From MGBC108787 sp964430695 (GTDB taxonomy: Bacteria > Bacillota_I > Bacilli_A > RF39 > UBA660), in the NCBI GenBank assembly GCA_964430695.1, contig CAYSFO010000015.1, positions 1 to 31,395 on the forward strand: a stretch of 31,395 nt of DNA. Direction: 5' to 3'. The notes beneath the pieces were generated by a model. The model was not told where the DNA came from, made no database searches, and was given only the letters and a program-made list of their open reading frames with translations. The translations under genes and the position numbers were made by a program. Positions 6,562-15,000 of the stretch are shown here, piece after piece (the stretch's first letter is position 1; each line of letters opens with the position of its first letter).

Positions 6562-7197
6562 ATGAATAAAAATGTTATTAATTATTATTTAATTGCGAAC
6601 AAATTAAAAAATGTTATTCGTACAGGATGGCTAGAAGTTGGAATAGCAAGTAAAAGAATTGAATCTGTTGCTGATCATGTTTATGGGTGTTTTGTTTTAG
6701 CTATTGGTCTAGAAAGTGAATATCATATAGATTTAGATATGAGTAAAGTATTTAAAATGCTTGTTATTAAAGAATTAGAAAAAGTAAATCTAGATAAAGA
6801 ATATACACCAGATGGTCAAAGAAATGCGGATAGAAAAGAAGAAGCAAAGAAAACCATTTTAAAAGTAACAGATGGATTAATAAAACAAACAGAGCTTGTA
6901 GCATTATTTGATGAAGTTAATAAAAAGAAATCAAAAGAAGCCATTTTTTCGTGCAATGTTAGTAAAATCGAATCTGATTTACAGGCTAAGATTTATGATT
7001 TAAAAGGTGAATTTAATTTAGAAAATGCTCTAGCAGATGCTAAAAATTATGGAGAAAAATTAGCTGAAGAGATTATTCCACAAATAAAAAATGCAAGTGA
7101 CGGATGGATTTTGTTTGATCGTCGTTATTATACAGATGATAAAATGTTTGAAGATTTATCTAAAGATATTCAAAATATTGAAAATTTAGAAGAATAA
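6562..7197 (+). CDS. HD-domain (YfbR/HDDC2-like) protein with lost metal ligands
   Basis: A 211-residue protein with the outline of the YfbR/HDDC2 nucleotidase family: KLKNVIRTGWLEVGI, R-x-ESVADHVYG with His39, then KVFKMLVIKELEKVN, and FSCNVSKIESDLQAKIY. In active members the second block reads H-(D/E), with an Asp in the following GD(I)TP, and the third reads DKLE. Here they are Lys70-Glu71, LDKEYTP and SKIE (Ser134). Three of the four expected metal ligands are thus missing, so 5'-nucleotidase activity is unlikely and a binding or regulatory role is more probable. The start has a good GGAGAG site and a TATAAT box at 6534-6539. Family call from pattern memory; the loss of ligands is seen directly. 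Confidence 0.75.
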   Translation: MNKNVINYYLIANKLKNVIRTGWLEVGIASKRIESVADHVYGCFVLAIGLESEYHIDLDMSKVFKMLVIKELEKVNLDKEYTPDGQRNADRKEEAKKTILKVTDGLIKQTELVALFDEVNKKKSKEAIFSCNVSKIESDLQAKIYDLKGEFNLENALADAKNYGEKLAEEIIPQIKNASDGWILFDRRYYTDDKMFEDLSKDIQNIENLEE

Positions 7198-7217
7198 AAG
7201 ATAATTGTAAAATGTAG

Positions 7218-7247
7218 AAGAGGGACTTAAAAATGGTGTCCTTTTTT
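7218..7247 (+). terminator. Terminator after the HD-domain gene
   Basis: AGGGAC (7221-7226) pairs with GTCCTT (7238-7243) across TTAAAAATGGT, with outer A-T pairs and six T residues. It lies about 20 bp after the stop. Confidence 0.7.
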
Positions 7248-7401
7248 ATTGTTATAATGTATATTTTAAAGTTTTTTGATTTTTGAATAGCAAAAATATG
7301 AGGGTAAGTGTACTGCAGGTATTTTTTGATGACCATTATAAAAAAGAATTACGTTTTTTTGTGTATAAACTTTTTTAACCAAAACTTAAATTCTTCCTTG
7401 T

Positions 7402-7430
7402 TTGCGTAAATAATTGCTGAGTGTTATAAT
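7402..7430 (+). promoter_or_regulatory. Promoter of the gene at 7452
   Basis: TTGCGT at 7402-7407 and TATAAT at 7425-7430 have a 17-bp spacer. The GAAAGGAAG ribosome site and ATG follow within 25 bp. Confidence 0.7.
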
Positions 7431-7451
7431 ATAATAAGAAAGGAAGAAAAA

Positions 7452-8102
7452 ATGCGTAATTATACAAATTTTACTTGTTCACAAGATATAAGAGATTTTT
7501 TAGAATTTTATATAAACGAAAAAGGTAAATTAGGTATTTTTGATTTTAGAAAAAGGCGAGAATTAAGTCAAATAAAATCTAGTATAGTTACATGTAAGCA
7601 AATGCTTGAAGATTATACTACATTTGAAAGTAATCAGTTTTTACAATTTCTAACTAAATATTTATCGTTACAAGAAAATGAGGAATATATATTATTGGAT
7701 AATATTAAAGAATGTGTTTCTATTATGGTTGCTGTACCTGTGCCACATCCACAAATAACTACTCAAGAATATAATATAATCACTACGGCTAAGAATTATG
7801 AAAAATTAAAGAGTGAAAGGGATGCTTATAATGGATTAGGGGATACTAATAATATTAATCAATTTCTTGCTGTATGTGAAAATAAGAAGTATATTAATTT
7901 AATAACTAGTAGTACATATTCTCTATTACATGGTTTAAGCTTAAAAGATGATTTTTCTGACTATCCATATTTGGCTGATTTAGCATACGAATTGGTAGAT
8001 TTAAAGTTATCTAACCCTAATTTAAGCGATATTGAAAGATTAAATATTGTATTATCTAATATGCAACTAGAAAATAGTAATAATACAGTAGAGAAAATAT
8101 GA
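7452..8102 (+). CDS. Hypothetical 216-residue soluble protein
   Basis: I do not recognise this protein. It is soluble and mostly helical by composition, with no signal peptide or membrane segment. A basic patch FDFRKRRELSQIK lies near residue 35, a short hydrophobic proline-rich stretch IMVAVPVPHPQ near residue 95, and an Asn-rich C-terminus follows. The start is well defined: ATG 7452 follows AAAGGAAG and a good promoter. A terminator lies about 85 bp after the stop, so it is a single-gene unit. It stands at the boundary between the accessory left end and the more stable genes to the right and could belong to either. Confidence 0.75.
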   Translation: MRNYTNFTCSQDIRDFLEFYINEKGKLGIFDFRKRRELSQIKSSIVTCKQMLEDYTTFESNQFLQFLTKYLSLQENEEYILLDNIKECVSIMVAVPVPHPQITTQEYNIITTAKNYEKLKSERDAYNGLGDTNNINQFLAVCENKKYINLITSSTYSLLHGLSLKDDFSDYPYLADLAYELVDLKLSNPNLSDIERLNIVLSNMQLENSNNTVEKI

Positions 8103-8184
8103 CAGAGTAAGCGGCAACTAATAAATTGTAAAAAATGAAAATATTTTTCTTAACGCCTGCAAATCATCTATTTATAATTTATAT

Positions 8185-8222
8185 AAAAAAATCTAGTTTA
8201 ATTAAAAATTAGATTTTTTTTT
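8185..8222 (+). terminator. Terminator hairpin
   Basis: AAAAAATCTA pairs with TTAGATTTTTT across about 15 nt and ends in a long T-run. The A-run on the other side would also let it act on the minus strand. Confidence 0.7.
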
Positions 8223-8299
8223 ATGGTCTGTTAAGAGTTAACAATAGTGTTTTTGTATAAATTTATATTCTATGCTCAAACTAGTAAAAAGAGAGTTGC

Positions 8300-8971
8300 A
8301 TGTATATGAAAAAAGATATTAATACAAAGAACGTTTTTGCAGAAGGCTTAAGTTTTTATAAAATCTTTATTTTCTTTTTACTTGGTTCTATTTTTGGAAG
8401 TGTTTTTGAAGAAATTGTTCATTTTTTTCAACATGGGGATTGGACACATCGAGAAGATTTAATATATGGTCCTTTTAGTACGTTATATGGTTTTGGTGTT
8501 GTTCTTTATTTAATTTTTTTTATAAAGAATAATGATAAAAGAGGAGTTGTAAAAACATTTCTTTATTGCTCGCTACTTGGAGGAATAACAGAATTCTTAA
8601 CTAGCTTTTTCTTAGATATATTCTTGCATGTAAAATTTTGGGATTATTCCAATATGTTTTTACAGATTCAGGGTAGAACAACAATTCCCATTATGCTTAT
8701 TTGGGGTTTATTTGGTACTCTTTTGTTGAAAGTTGTTTATCCTTTCTTATCAAAGTGGATAGAAAAGATTCCTTATAAAGTTGGAAAACCAATCTGTATT
8801 TTTCTATTGGGTTTCATTCTTTTAGATATGTTTATTTCTTACGGTGCTTATTTTCGCATGCTGGCTCGTAATAAAGGAGGGGCACCTAAAACAATTATAG
8901 AGGAATTATATGATAAGATTTATAATGATGAATTTATGTATGAACATTTTCCTATTTTAAAAGGAGACTAA
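8300..8971 (+). CDS. Multi-pass membrane protein, ABC_trans_CmpB family (putative ABC transporter permease)
   Basis: A 223-residue membrane protein with about five or six hydrophobic helices. Family signatures are visible: GSIFGSVFEEIVHF with an acidic pair inside the first helix, then LIYGPFSTLYGFGVVLY, a TEFLTSF helix, WDYSNMFLQIQGRTTIP, and a C-terminal helix followed by a soluble tail of about 40 residues. These match the widespread PF06541 family of Firmicutes (GP..PIYG.G, WDYS, GR). The family is named as an ABC transporter permease, but no ATPase or binding protein is nearby and the true role is not established. The start could be ATG 8300 or the ATG two codons later; a GAGAG site precedes both. 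A strong terminator overlaps its stop codon. Confidence 0.85.
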   Translation: MYMKKDINTKNVFAEGLSFYKIFIFFLLGSIFGSVFEEIVHFFQHGDWTHREDLIYGPFSTLYGFGVVLYLIFFIKNNDKRGVVKTFLYCSLLGGITEFLTSFFLDIFLHVKFWDYSNMFLQIQGRTTIPIMLIWGLFGTLLLKVVYPFLSKWIEKIPYKVGKPICIFLLGFILLDMFISYGAYFRMLARNKGGAPKTIIEELYDKIYNDEFMYEHFPILKGD

Positions 8972-8992
8972 CTCACATTTTGTGAGTTTTTT
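8970..8992 (+). terminator. Strong terminator overlapping the stop of the membrane-protein gene
   Basis: AACTCACA (8970-8977) and TGTGAGTT (8981-8988) form an 8-bp perfect stem with a TTT loop and a T-run. It begins within the TAA stop. It rules out a start at 8982 for the following sortase. Confidence 0.85.
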
Positions 8993-9050
8993 GATGCAAA
9001 AAAAGGAAATAACCAATTTAGGGTGTAAATATATAGTAGGGGGTGTTTTT

Positions 9051-9614
9051 ATGAGAAAGAAAAAAGTTTTAATTATTTCTTTATTTTTAATTTCTATTTT
9101 TTTGGTAAGTAAGCGCATTTTTTTATCTGTTTCTCAAGAGCGACAAGTACAAAACTTTTTGGCTTCTTCCAAGTTTCTTGAAGATGTGGATAACCAAGAA
9201 GATTTAGGGGATAGTTATATAGCACTATTAGAAATACCAAAAATTCATTTACAACAAGGAATGTATTCTATGTTGTCAAAAGAAAATACGGTTGCTAAGA
9301 ATATTGAAATTATTGAAGGCTCTACAATGCCCGATCAAGAGAACAGCCATTTAATACTCGCTGCACATAGCGGAACAAGTGCTATTGCCTACTTTAAAAA
9401 TTTAGATAAATTAGTCATAGGGGATAGAGCGTATATTTATTATAAAAACATGGTGTATACTTATAAACTTATTAATATTTATCAAGAAAAAAAGGATGGT
9501 GTAATTACTGTTCGTTGGATGAAAGATAACGCAAGCTTAACTTTGATTACTTGTAATAAAAGAAATAATCAATTACAAGACGTTTATCTCTTTCAACTTG
9601 TAGATTTGCAATAA
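9051..9614 (+). CDS. Sortase (cysteine transpeptidase)
   Basis: A 187-residue protein with an N-terminal membrane anchor (residues 5-28) and a sortase domain. The domain shows IALLEIPKIHL, then LAAHSGTS with catalytic His106, and SLTLITCNK with catalytic Cys168. The conserved Arg expected a few residues after the Cys is not at the usual place: the strand reads RNNQLQDVYLFQL, leaving Gln174 or the earlier Arg171 as stand-in. Sortases join surface proteins carrying an LPxTG-like signal to the cell wall. A protein with an NPQTG signal is encoded at 21927-22985 and could be its substrate. The start is ATG 9051 behind TAGTAGGGGGTG; upstream in-frame starts lie in the previous terminator. Small size and an N-terminal anchor do not fix the class. 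Confidence 0.88.
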   Translation: MRKKKVLIISLFLISIFLVSKRIFLSVSQERQVQNFLASSKFLEDVDNQEDLGDSYIALLEIPKIHLQQGMYSMLSKENTVAKNIEIIEGSTMPDQENSHLILAAHSGTSAIAYFKNLDKLVIGDRAYIYYKNMVYTYKLINIYQEKKDGVITVRWMKDNASLTLITCNKRNNQLQDVYLFQLVDLQ

Positions 9615-9656
9615 AATCTTTTGTTTTTCCATTCAATCATTTTCCAATATTCCTTA

Positions 9657-9685
9657 TTTACAATTTTATTATCTTTTGTTATAAT
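9657..9685 (+). promoter_or_regulatory. Promoter of the three-gene operon 9713-11970
   Basis: TTTACA (9657-9662) and TATAAT (9680-9685) with a 17-bp spacer, 28 bp before the start at 9713. Confidence 0.7.
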
Positions 9686-9712
9686 CTTTTGTAGAATATG
9701 GGAGTGATTAGT

Positions 9713-10843
9713 ATGAAGGCATTGTCGCCAGAAATTAGTGCTTTACTAGATAAATTATATAATTTAAGAGGAGAAGATAGTGTTGTTTTAGTTGAAATGG
9801 ATAAACAAAAGAACAAAGCAGAAGAGACAAAAACTAGAACAACAGAAGAAAAAAAGGAATTACAAGAAAAAATTGCTGATTTAGAAAAGCAACATGAAGA
9901 ATTAAATGATCAAGGAGATAAATTGATTAGTCTTTTGTCTGGAATTAATAGGGATGACTATGCTACTGTTCTAGATCGTTTAAAAATTGATTTTGATCCA
10001 CAAAATTTAGTAGAAAAAATCAATCGTTCTTTGCCTCGTACAATCGACTCAGTTTCTTTAGATACAAAAAAAGCAGAAGAAAAGTTAGTAAAAGTAGAAG
10101 AAGAAATGAATACGGCGATTACAACTATAGATGAACTTGGTATTCGTCGTGATACGGCTTTAGCAAATCAAGAAAAATTGAATGAATATTTTGAACTTGC
10201 TTTAACAGGAAGAATTAATATTACAAGAGATTCTATTACTTCATTACTTGAACAATTTGATTTTACCGAAGAAGAACAAAGAGAAGCCGCTAAAATATTA
10301 ATGTTCCCAGAAGATGCTTTATATACTTATGATGAAAAGGTAAAGCAAAAAGGTAAGGTAGGAAGTTCTATTCGTGATGTTGTTCCAGAAGAAGAAAAAA
10401 TTGTAGAGGAAGAAAAAGAAGAAGTTGCTGTAAAGATTGAAGAAGAAGAACCTGTTTCTGTTGAAGTTGCGCCTAAAGATGATGCAAAGGATCAATTAAT
10501 TCATTTATTAGAAAATAATGATATTGATTATTTAGATTTTACTGTTCAAGAATTAGATTATTTAATTGCTAACTACAATGAAGAAAGACTTGAAAATAAT
10601 ATTCATTATATTAAAAAAGTAAGTATTGGAACAGATATTTTTGTAAATCATGCTGGTTTAATGTTAGATTCTGAATTACAAGAAAAAGTAAATGTATTGC
10701 TAGATTTAGGGAAAGAACCTATTGATATTTATTTGAATCCAAGTATTTTAGAAAAATATTCATTAGAGGAATTAAAAAAAGCTGTTCGTGATTTAAAAGA
10801 TAACGGTATGGATCCTAGAAATGTTCCATTAATGGCTTATTAA
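9713..10843 (+). CDS. Hypothetical coiled-coil protein with helical-repeat C-terminus
   Basis: A 376-residue protein I cannot name. Residues 30-75 and 115-150 are charged heptad-like coiled coils (KKELQEKIADLEKQHEEL; KKAEEKLVKVEEEM). Residues 215-255 are a Glu/Val-rich low-complexity linker. The last 110 residues look like repeated helical pairs with Leu-Pro turns (DLGKEPIDIYLNPSILEKYS; NGMDPRNVPLMAY), loosely like mTERF-type or other alpha-solenoid repeats. There is no signal peptide or membrane helix, so it is cytoplasmic. The start is ATG 9713 behind GGGAG, rather than the ATG at 9698 that precedes that site. It heads a three-gene operon with tight spacing. Function unknown; a structural or scaffold role is only a guess from shape. 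Confidence 0.8.
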   Translation: MKALSPEISALLDKLYNLRGEDSVVLVEMDKQKNKAEETKTRTTEEKKELQEKIADLEKQHEELNDQGDKLISLLSGINRDDYATVLDRLKIDFDPQNLVEKINRSLPRTIDSVSLDTKKAEEKLVKVEEEMNTAITTIDELGIRRDTALANQEKLNEYFELALTGRINITRDSITSLLEQFDFTEEEQREAAKILMFPEDALYTYDEKVKQKGKVGSSIRDVVPEEEKIVEEEKEEVAVKIEEEEPVSVEVAPKDDAKDQLIHLLENNDIDYLDFTVQELDYLIANYNEERLENNIHYIKKVSIGTDIFVNHAGLMLDSELQEKVNVLLDLGKEPIDIYLNPSILEKYSLEELKKAVRDLKDNGMDPRNVPLMAY

Positions 10844-10858
10844 TGGAGGGGTTGTAGA

Positions 10859-11680
10859 ATGAATGTAATGACTATAGTAAAAAAATTAAGTTCTCTTAAT
10901 ATGCTTTCTACTTCTGAAGATAGTATGGCGTTATTCTCTGATTGTTTTAATAAATTTGGTATTAGCTTACTACTATTAAATGACGAAGATAAATTTAATC
11001 ATATTGTAGATCTTTTAAAAGAAAATAGTATTCCTTTACAAAAAGCAAATGGTATTTATGCTTTAAGAATCTTTGCTGTAGAGGGTTCAGAACTTGAAAA
11101 TATTATTTCAATGTATAAAGAAATAAATGAATTGAATTTCTTAAGAATGCATCCAGAGATGATGGCAGAGGCCAAAAATATTTATTTTGTTGCAGAAAAG
11201 ATGAAAAAACTTCAAAGTGCAGGTACATCTTACAAAAATGAAAATGATTATGATATGGCTTTATTACTTTCAAATGAGGAAAGTAGTCAAGTTGTTCAAG
11301 AAATTGAACCAATGGAAGACAGTGTCAATGATTATTTGAAAAAATATTTAGAAGACCCTACTTTGATAGATAAACTTGAAAATATGGAAGGCAATGATGG
11401 AGAAGAAGATGTGAATATTGCCTTAGAACTTCAAAAAGTAGAGAATCGGATTTGTGAAGAATATTTGTTGCCTGTAGATGATGGATGGAAAATTGTTATT
11501 AATAAGAAAGAAGTAAATTCTTTTCAAACAATTAAAAATACAATTAATACAATTACTAAATTAAATCTACCAATTACACCTAATGATGCACTTCTTTTGG
11601 TTGTATTTTATAAAACAAATTTGGAAGTAGCAGATATTAATGATGTCATTCATAATGAATTATTTAAGGAGGGAATGTAG
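10859..11680 (+). CDS. Hypothetical helical protein, second gene of the operon
   Basis: A 273-residue soluble protein starting 15 bp after its neighbour with a clear GGAGGGG site. It is rich in helix-forming residues. LLKENSIPLQKANGIYALRIF, LNFLRMHPEMM and LNLPITPNDALLLVVFY have the same leucine-rich helix plus Pro turn style as the C-terminus of the first gene, separated by an acidic linker around residues 145-190. I recognise no catalytic motif. The shared style and tight operon suggest the three products act together, perhaps as a complex. This is inference from layout; the family is unknown to me. Confidence 0.78.
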   Translation: MNVMTIVKKLSSLNMLSTSEDSMALFSDCFNKFGISLLLLNDEDKFNHIVDLLKENSIPLQKANGIYALRIFAVEGSELENIISMYKEINELNFLRMHPEMMAEAKNIYFVAEKMKKLQSAGTSYKNENDYDMALLLSNEESSQVVQEIEPMEDSVNDYLKKYLEDPTLIDKLENMEGNDGEEDVNIALELQKVENRICEEYLLPVDDGWKIVINKKEVNSFQTIKNTINTITKLNLPITPNDALLLVVFYKTNLEVADINDVIHNELFKEGM

Positions 11681-11682
11681 TC

Positions 11683-11970
11683 ATGAAGTTTTTAATGGAT
11701 TATAATTTTACAGAAGAAGAAATAAAAAACTTCAGTGCAAATGTCCCACCCATATTGTTAGAACAATTATTAAATTCTTATTTATTAGTTTCTAAAAATA
11801 TCGATTTTTTAAAAGAATTAGGTGTAAGTAACTATAAAGAGATTTTTATCAAGTTTTATGATATGTTTTTAATGGATCATAGTAATTTTACGGGTATTTT
11901 TAACAAGTATGAACTAGAAGATTTAGTTGAAAAATTAGAAAAAAATGCTGATATTGTAGAATTCTTATAA
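11683..11970 (+). CDS. Hypothetical helical-repeat protein, third gene of the operon
   Basis: A 95-residue protein whose ATG lies 3 bp after the previous stop, behind AAGGAGGG placed inside the end of that gene. It reads as two or three helical units (VSKNIDFLKELGVSNYKEIF; KFYDMFLMDHSNF; FNKYELEDLVEKLEKN). The unit L-x2-LG-x2-N-x2-E-I, followed by a short helix and a M/L-x-D turn, resembles an mTERF-like solenoid repeat and the ends of the two genes before it. A terminator follows directly, closing the operon. No function can be given. Confidence 0.75.
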   Translation: MKFLMDYNFTEEEIKNFSANVPPILLEQLLNSYLLVSKNIDFLKELGVSNYKEIFIKFYDMFLMDHSNFTGIFNKYELEDLVEKLEKNADIVEFL

Positions 11971-11972
11971 TC

Positions 11973-12002
11973 AAAAAAGGAAGCTTAAAAGGCTTCTTTT
12001 TT
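11973..12002 (+). terminator. Terminator of the three-gene operon
   Basis: AAAAGGAAGC pairs with GCTTCTTTT across TTAAAAG (one G-T pair) and ends in six T residues, immediately after the stop at 11970. Confidence 0.8.
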
Positions 12003-12013
12003 AGTGTCAAAAA

Positions 12014-12022
12014 TGGTATAAT
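12014..12022 (+). promoter_or_regulatory. Extended -10 promoter of pcrA
   Basis: TGG-TATAAT at 12014-12022 is an extended -10 element without a good -35 box. It lies about 25 bp before the AGGGTGG ribosome site. Confidence 0.5.
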
Positions 12023-12047
12023 ATTAGTAATAGATAGGGTGGATTCT

Positions 12048-15000
12048 ATGGACTATTTGAATAATCTAAATGAACAACAAAGACAAGCCGTTATGCATAA
12101 AGATGGTCCATGTTTAGTGATTGCAGGAGCTGGAAGTGGAAAAACAAGAGTTTTAACAACTAGAATTGCCCATTTAATAGAGCAAGGTGTTCCTTCTTGG
12201 AATATTTTAGCCATCACCTTTACAAATAAAGCAGCAAAAGAAATGCGAGATAGACTCAATATCTTGGTACCAAATCATGATGTTTTTGTGGGTACTTTTC
12301 ACTCTTTTGGGGTACGAATCTTAAGAGAAAATTATGTTCATTTAAGACTAGAACGTAATTTTACCATTTTAGATAGTGATGATGTTTTAAGTTTGATTAA
12401 AAAAATCATGAAAGATTTGGGGATTAGTAAGGAAGAATGTGCTCCTTCTTATATAAGAAATCGTATTAGTTTTGTTAAAAATGAAATGATGAGTGATGTA
12501 GAAATTGAAAAGTTTTTTAATACTGAACCAGAAAAAATTGCTTATCAAGTCTATAAAGAATATAGAAAAGTATTAAAGAAAAATAATTCTGTTGATTTTG
12601 ATGATTTGTTATTACTACCTGTAGAACTCTTTACTAAAAATAAAGAAGTATTAGAACGTTACCAAGAAAAATTCAAGTATATTTTAATTGATGAGTATCA
12701 AGATACAAATGAGGTACAATATAAATTATCTAAATTATTAAGTAGTGCATATCACAACATATTTGTTGTCGGAGATGCCAACCAATGTTTAGCGAAGGGA
12801 TCACAAGTAGAAACAAGAACTGGCAAAAAAAACATTGAATGTGTAACAGAAGACGATGAAGTTTTAACGGCTGTAGGGTATGGAAAAGTGGATTTTCAGA
12901 AAGTTCAAAAAGTTGTCCCTACTTCTTACGAAGGAATAATTTTAAAAATCACAACGAAAAGTGGATATACCATTTCTTGTACTCCAGATCATACTATGTT
13001 TTATAAGTTGCCTATAGAGGAAAATAAGTTTTATGTTTATTTGATGTATAAAAAAGATTTAGGTTTTCGTATAGGGCAAACCAGATCTTATCGAAGTGAT
13101 GGTACAAAATATATCAATGGTTTAATGCAAAGACTAAATCAAGAACATGCCGATAAAATATGGCTATTAAAAAGATGTAATAATCAATTAGAAGCAAGTT
13201 ATTATGAGCAATATTATGCTACCATGTTTGGGTTACCTCAAATGTGTTTTCATGGAATAGGAAGAAGATTATTGTTTTCACAAGAAGAGATTAATAAATT
13301 TTATAAGGAAATCCCATCTGATTTAAGAGCTGCTATGCTAATGCATGCAGAAATGTTAAGTATGGAACATCCACATTATTCTAAAAGCGGTTTTGTACAT
13401 AAGACAGTTTCTAATCGTATTATAAATATTAATTATTTAAATGGAGATACATCTGCAAAAAGAAATTATTATACGCAAAGAATAAATTTTAATACTACCT
13501 CTTCTGAATATCGTACGATACTCGAAAATGCTGGTTTTCGTGTAAGAGATGGAAAAAATAAAGATTTTAGAATTGAAACAGAACGAATTACTATGTTAGA
13601 AGCAAATGAATTTGCCAACAAAATTGCTATGTTTATTCCTGAAGTTTCTATTTTAGAAAAAATACGTTTAACAAAGGAAATTGCTTTTCGGTTTATTCCT
13701 GCTGGCTCCTTAAGAGAAGGAATGCAACTTGCTATTTTAAAAAATAATGAGCTTGTGGAAGATGAAATTATTAGGATTGAAAAAAGTGTATATAATGATA
13801 TCGTTTATGATTTATCGATTCCTACTACGAGAAATTTTATTGTTAATGGAGTTTGTGTTCATAATTGTATTTATGGCTTTAGAGGTTCGAATTTTCGTAA
13901 TATTTTAAATTTTGAGCATGATTATCAAAATGCAAAAGTGATTACTTTAGAGCAAAATTATCGAAGTACGAGTAGGATTTTAGATGCCGCCAATTCCGTG
14001 ATCAGAAATAATAAAGAAAGAAAAGATATGGAATTGTTTAGTGATTTAGGGGTAGGTGCTAAAGTAAAATATTTAAGAAGCTATGACGAAAAGCATGAAA
14101 TCACTTTATGTATTGAGGAAATTAAAAAGCTTTTGGATGAGGGATATCATTCTAAAGATATAGCCATTTTTTATCGTACAAATGGACAGGCTCGTATTGT
14201 AGAAGAAATGTTTATTAAAAATAATATGCCTTATAAAGTGGTGGGTAGTTATTATTTCTATCAACGAAAAGAAATTAAAGATTTGATTAGTTATTTAAGA
14301 CTTATATTAAATCCTCATGATGAAATAAGCTTACGAAGAGTCATTAATGTTCCGAAACGTAAAATTGGACCTTCTACGATTAAGACAATTGAAGACGCGG
14401 CAATGCTTAATAATATTTCGATGTTTGATGCAATTTCTAAAGGAAAAGAACTGGAATTTAAAAATTTGATTTTAGAAATTAGTAAGGAAAGCGAATCTTT
14501 ATCTTTAACCGAATTAATTGATCTTATTTTAGAAAAGTCGGGAATGAGAAAAGAGTTGGAAGAAGAAAATACTTTAGAAAGCGAACTTAGAATGGAAAAC
14601 TTAATGGAGTTTAAAAGTATCACAGCTTCGTTTGAAGAAAGAACAGGTAGTGTTAATTTAAGTGACTTTTTAGAAGAAATCAGTTTAATTGCTGATATGT
14701 CGGAACATAAAGAAAATGGCGATGAGGTAACTCTTATGACAATTCATAGTGCGAAAGGACTTGAATTTGATGTTGTTTTCTTAATTGGAATGGAAGAAAA
14801 TATATTTCCTCATGCCAATTCTTTAATGGAACAAGATGGTTTGGAAGAAGAAAGAAGACTTATGTATGTTGGAATTACAAGAGCTCGAAAATTGCTTTAT
14901 CTTACCAACGCCAAAAGAAGAATGCTTTATGGAAAAGAGAGTATAAATGCACCTAGTCGTTTTATAGATGAAATTGATGAATCTTTAGTTGAAGTTACAA

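Noticed and set aside
8982..9050. N-terminal extension of the sortase
   Set aside because: It would begin inside a perfect terminator hairpin; the ATG at 9051 has a strong ribosome site followed directly by the membrane anchor.
12786..13865. PcrA as a fusion protein or simple insertion instead of an intein
   Set aside because: Exact splice blocks A, B and F, terminal His-Asn and Cys+1, and a perfect join of motif III make an intein the only good reading.
12786..13865. LAGLIDADG or HNH homing endonuclease in the intein
   Set aside because: No LAGLIDADG-like pair of helices ending in Gly-Asp and no HNH spacing of His/Asn/Cys seen in residues 75-330.
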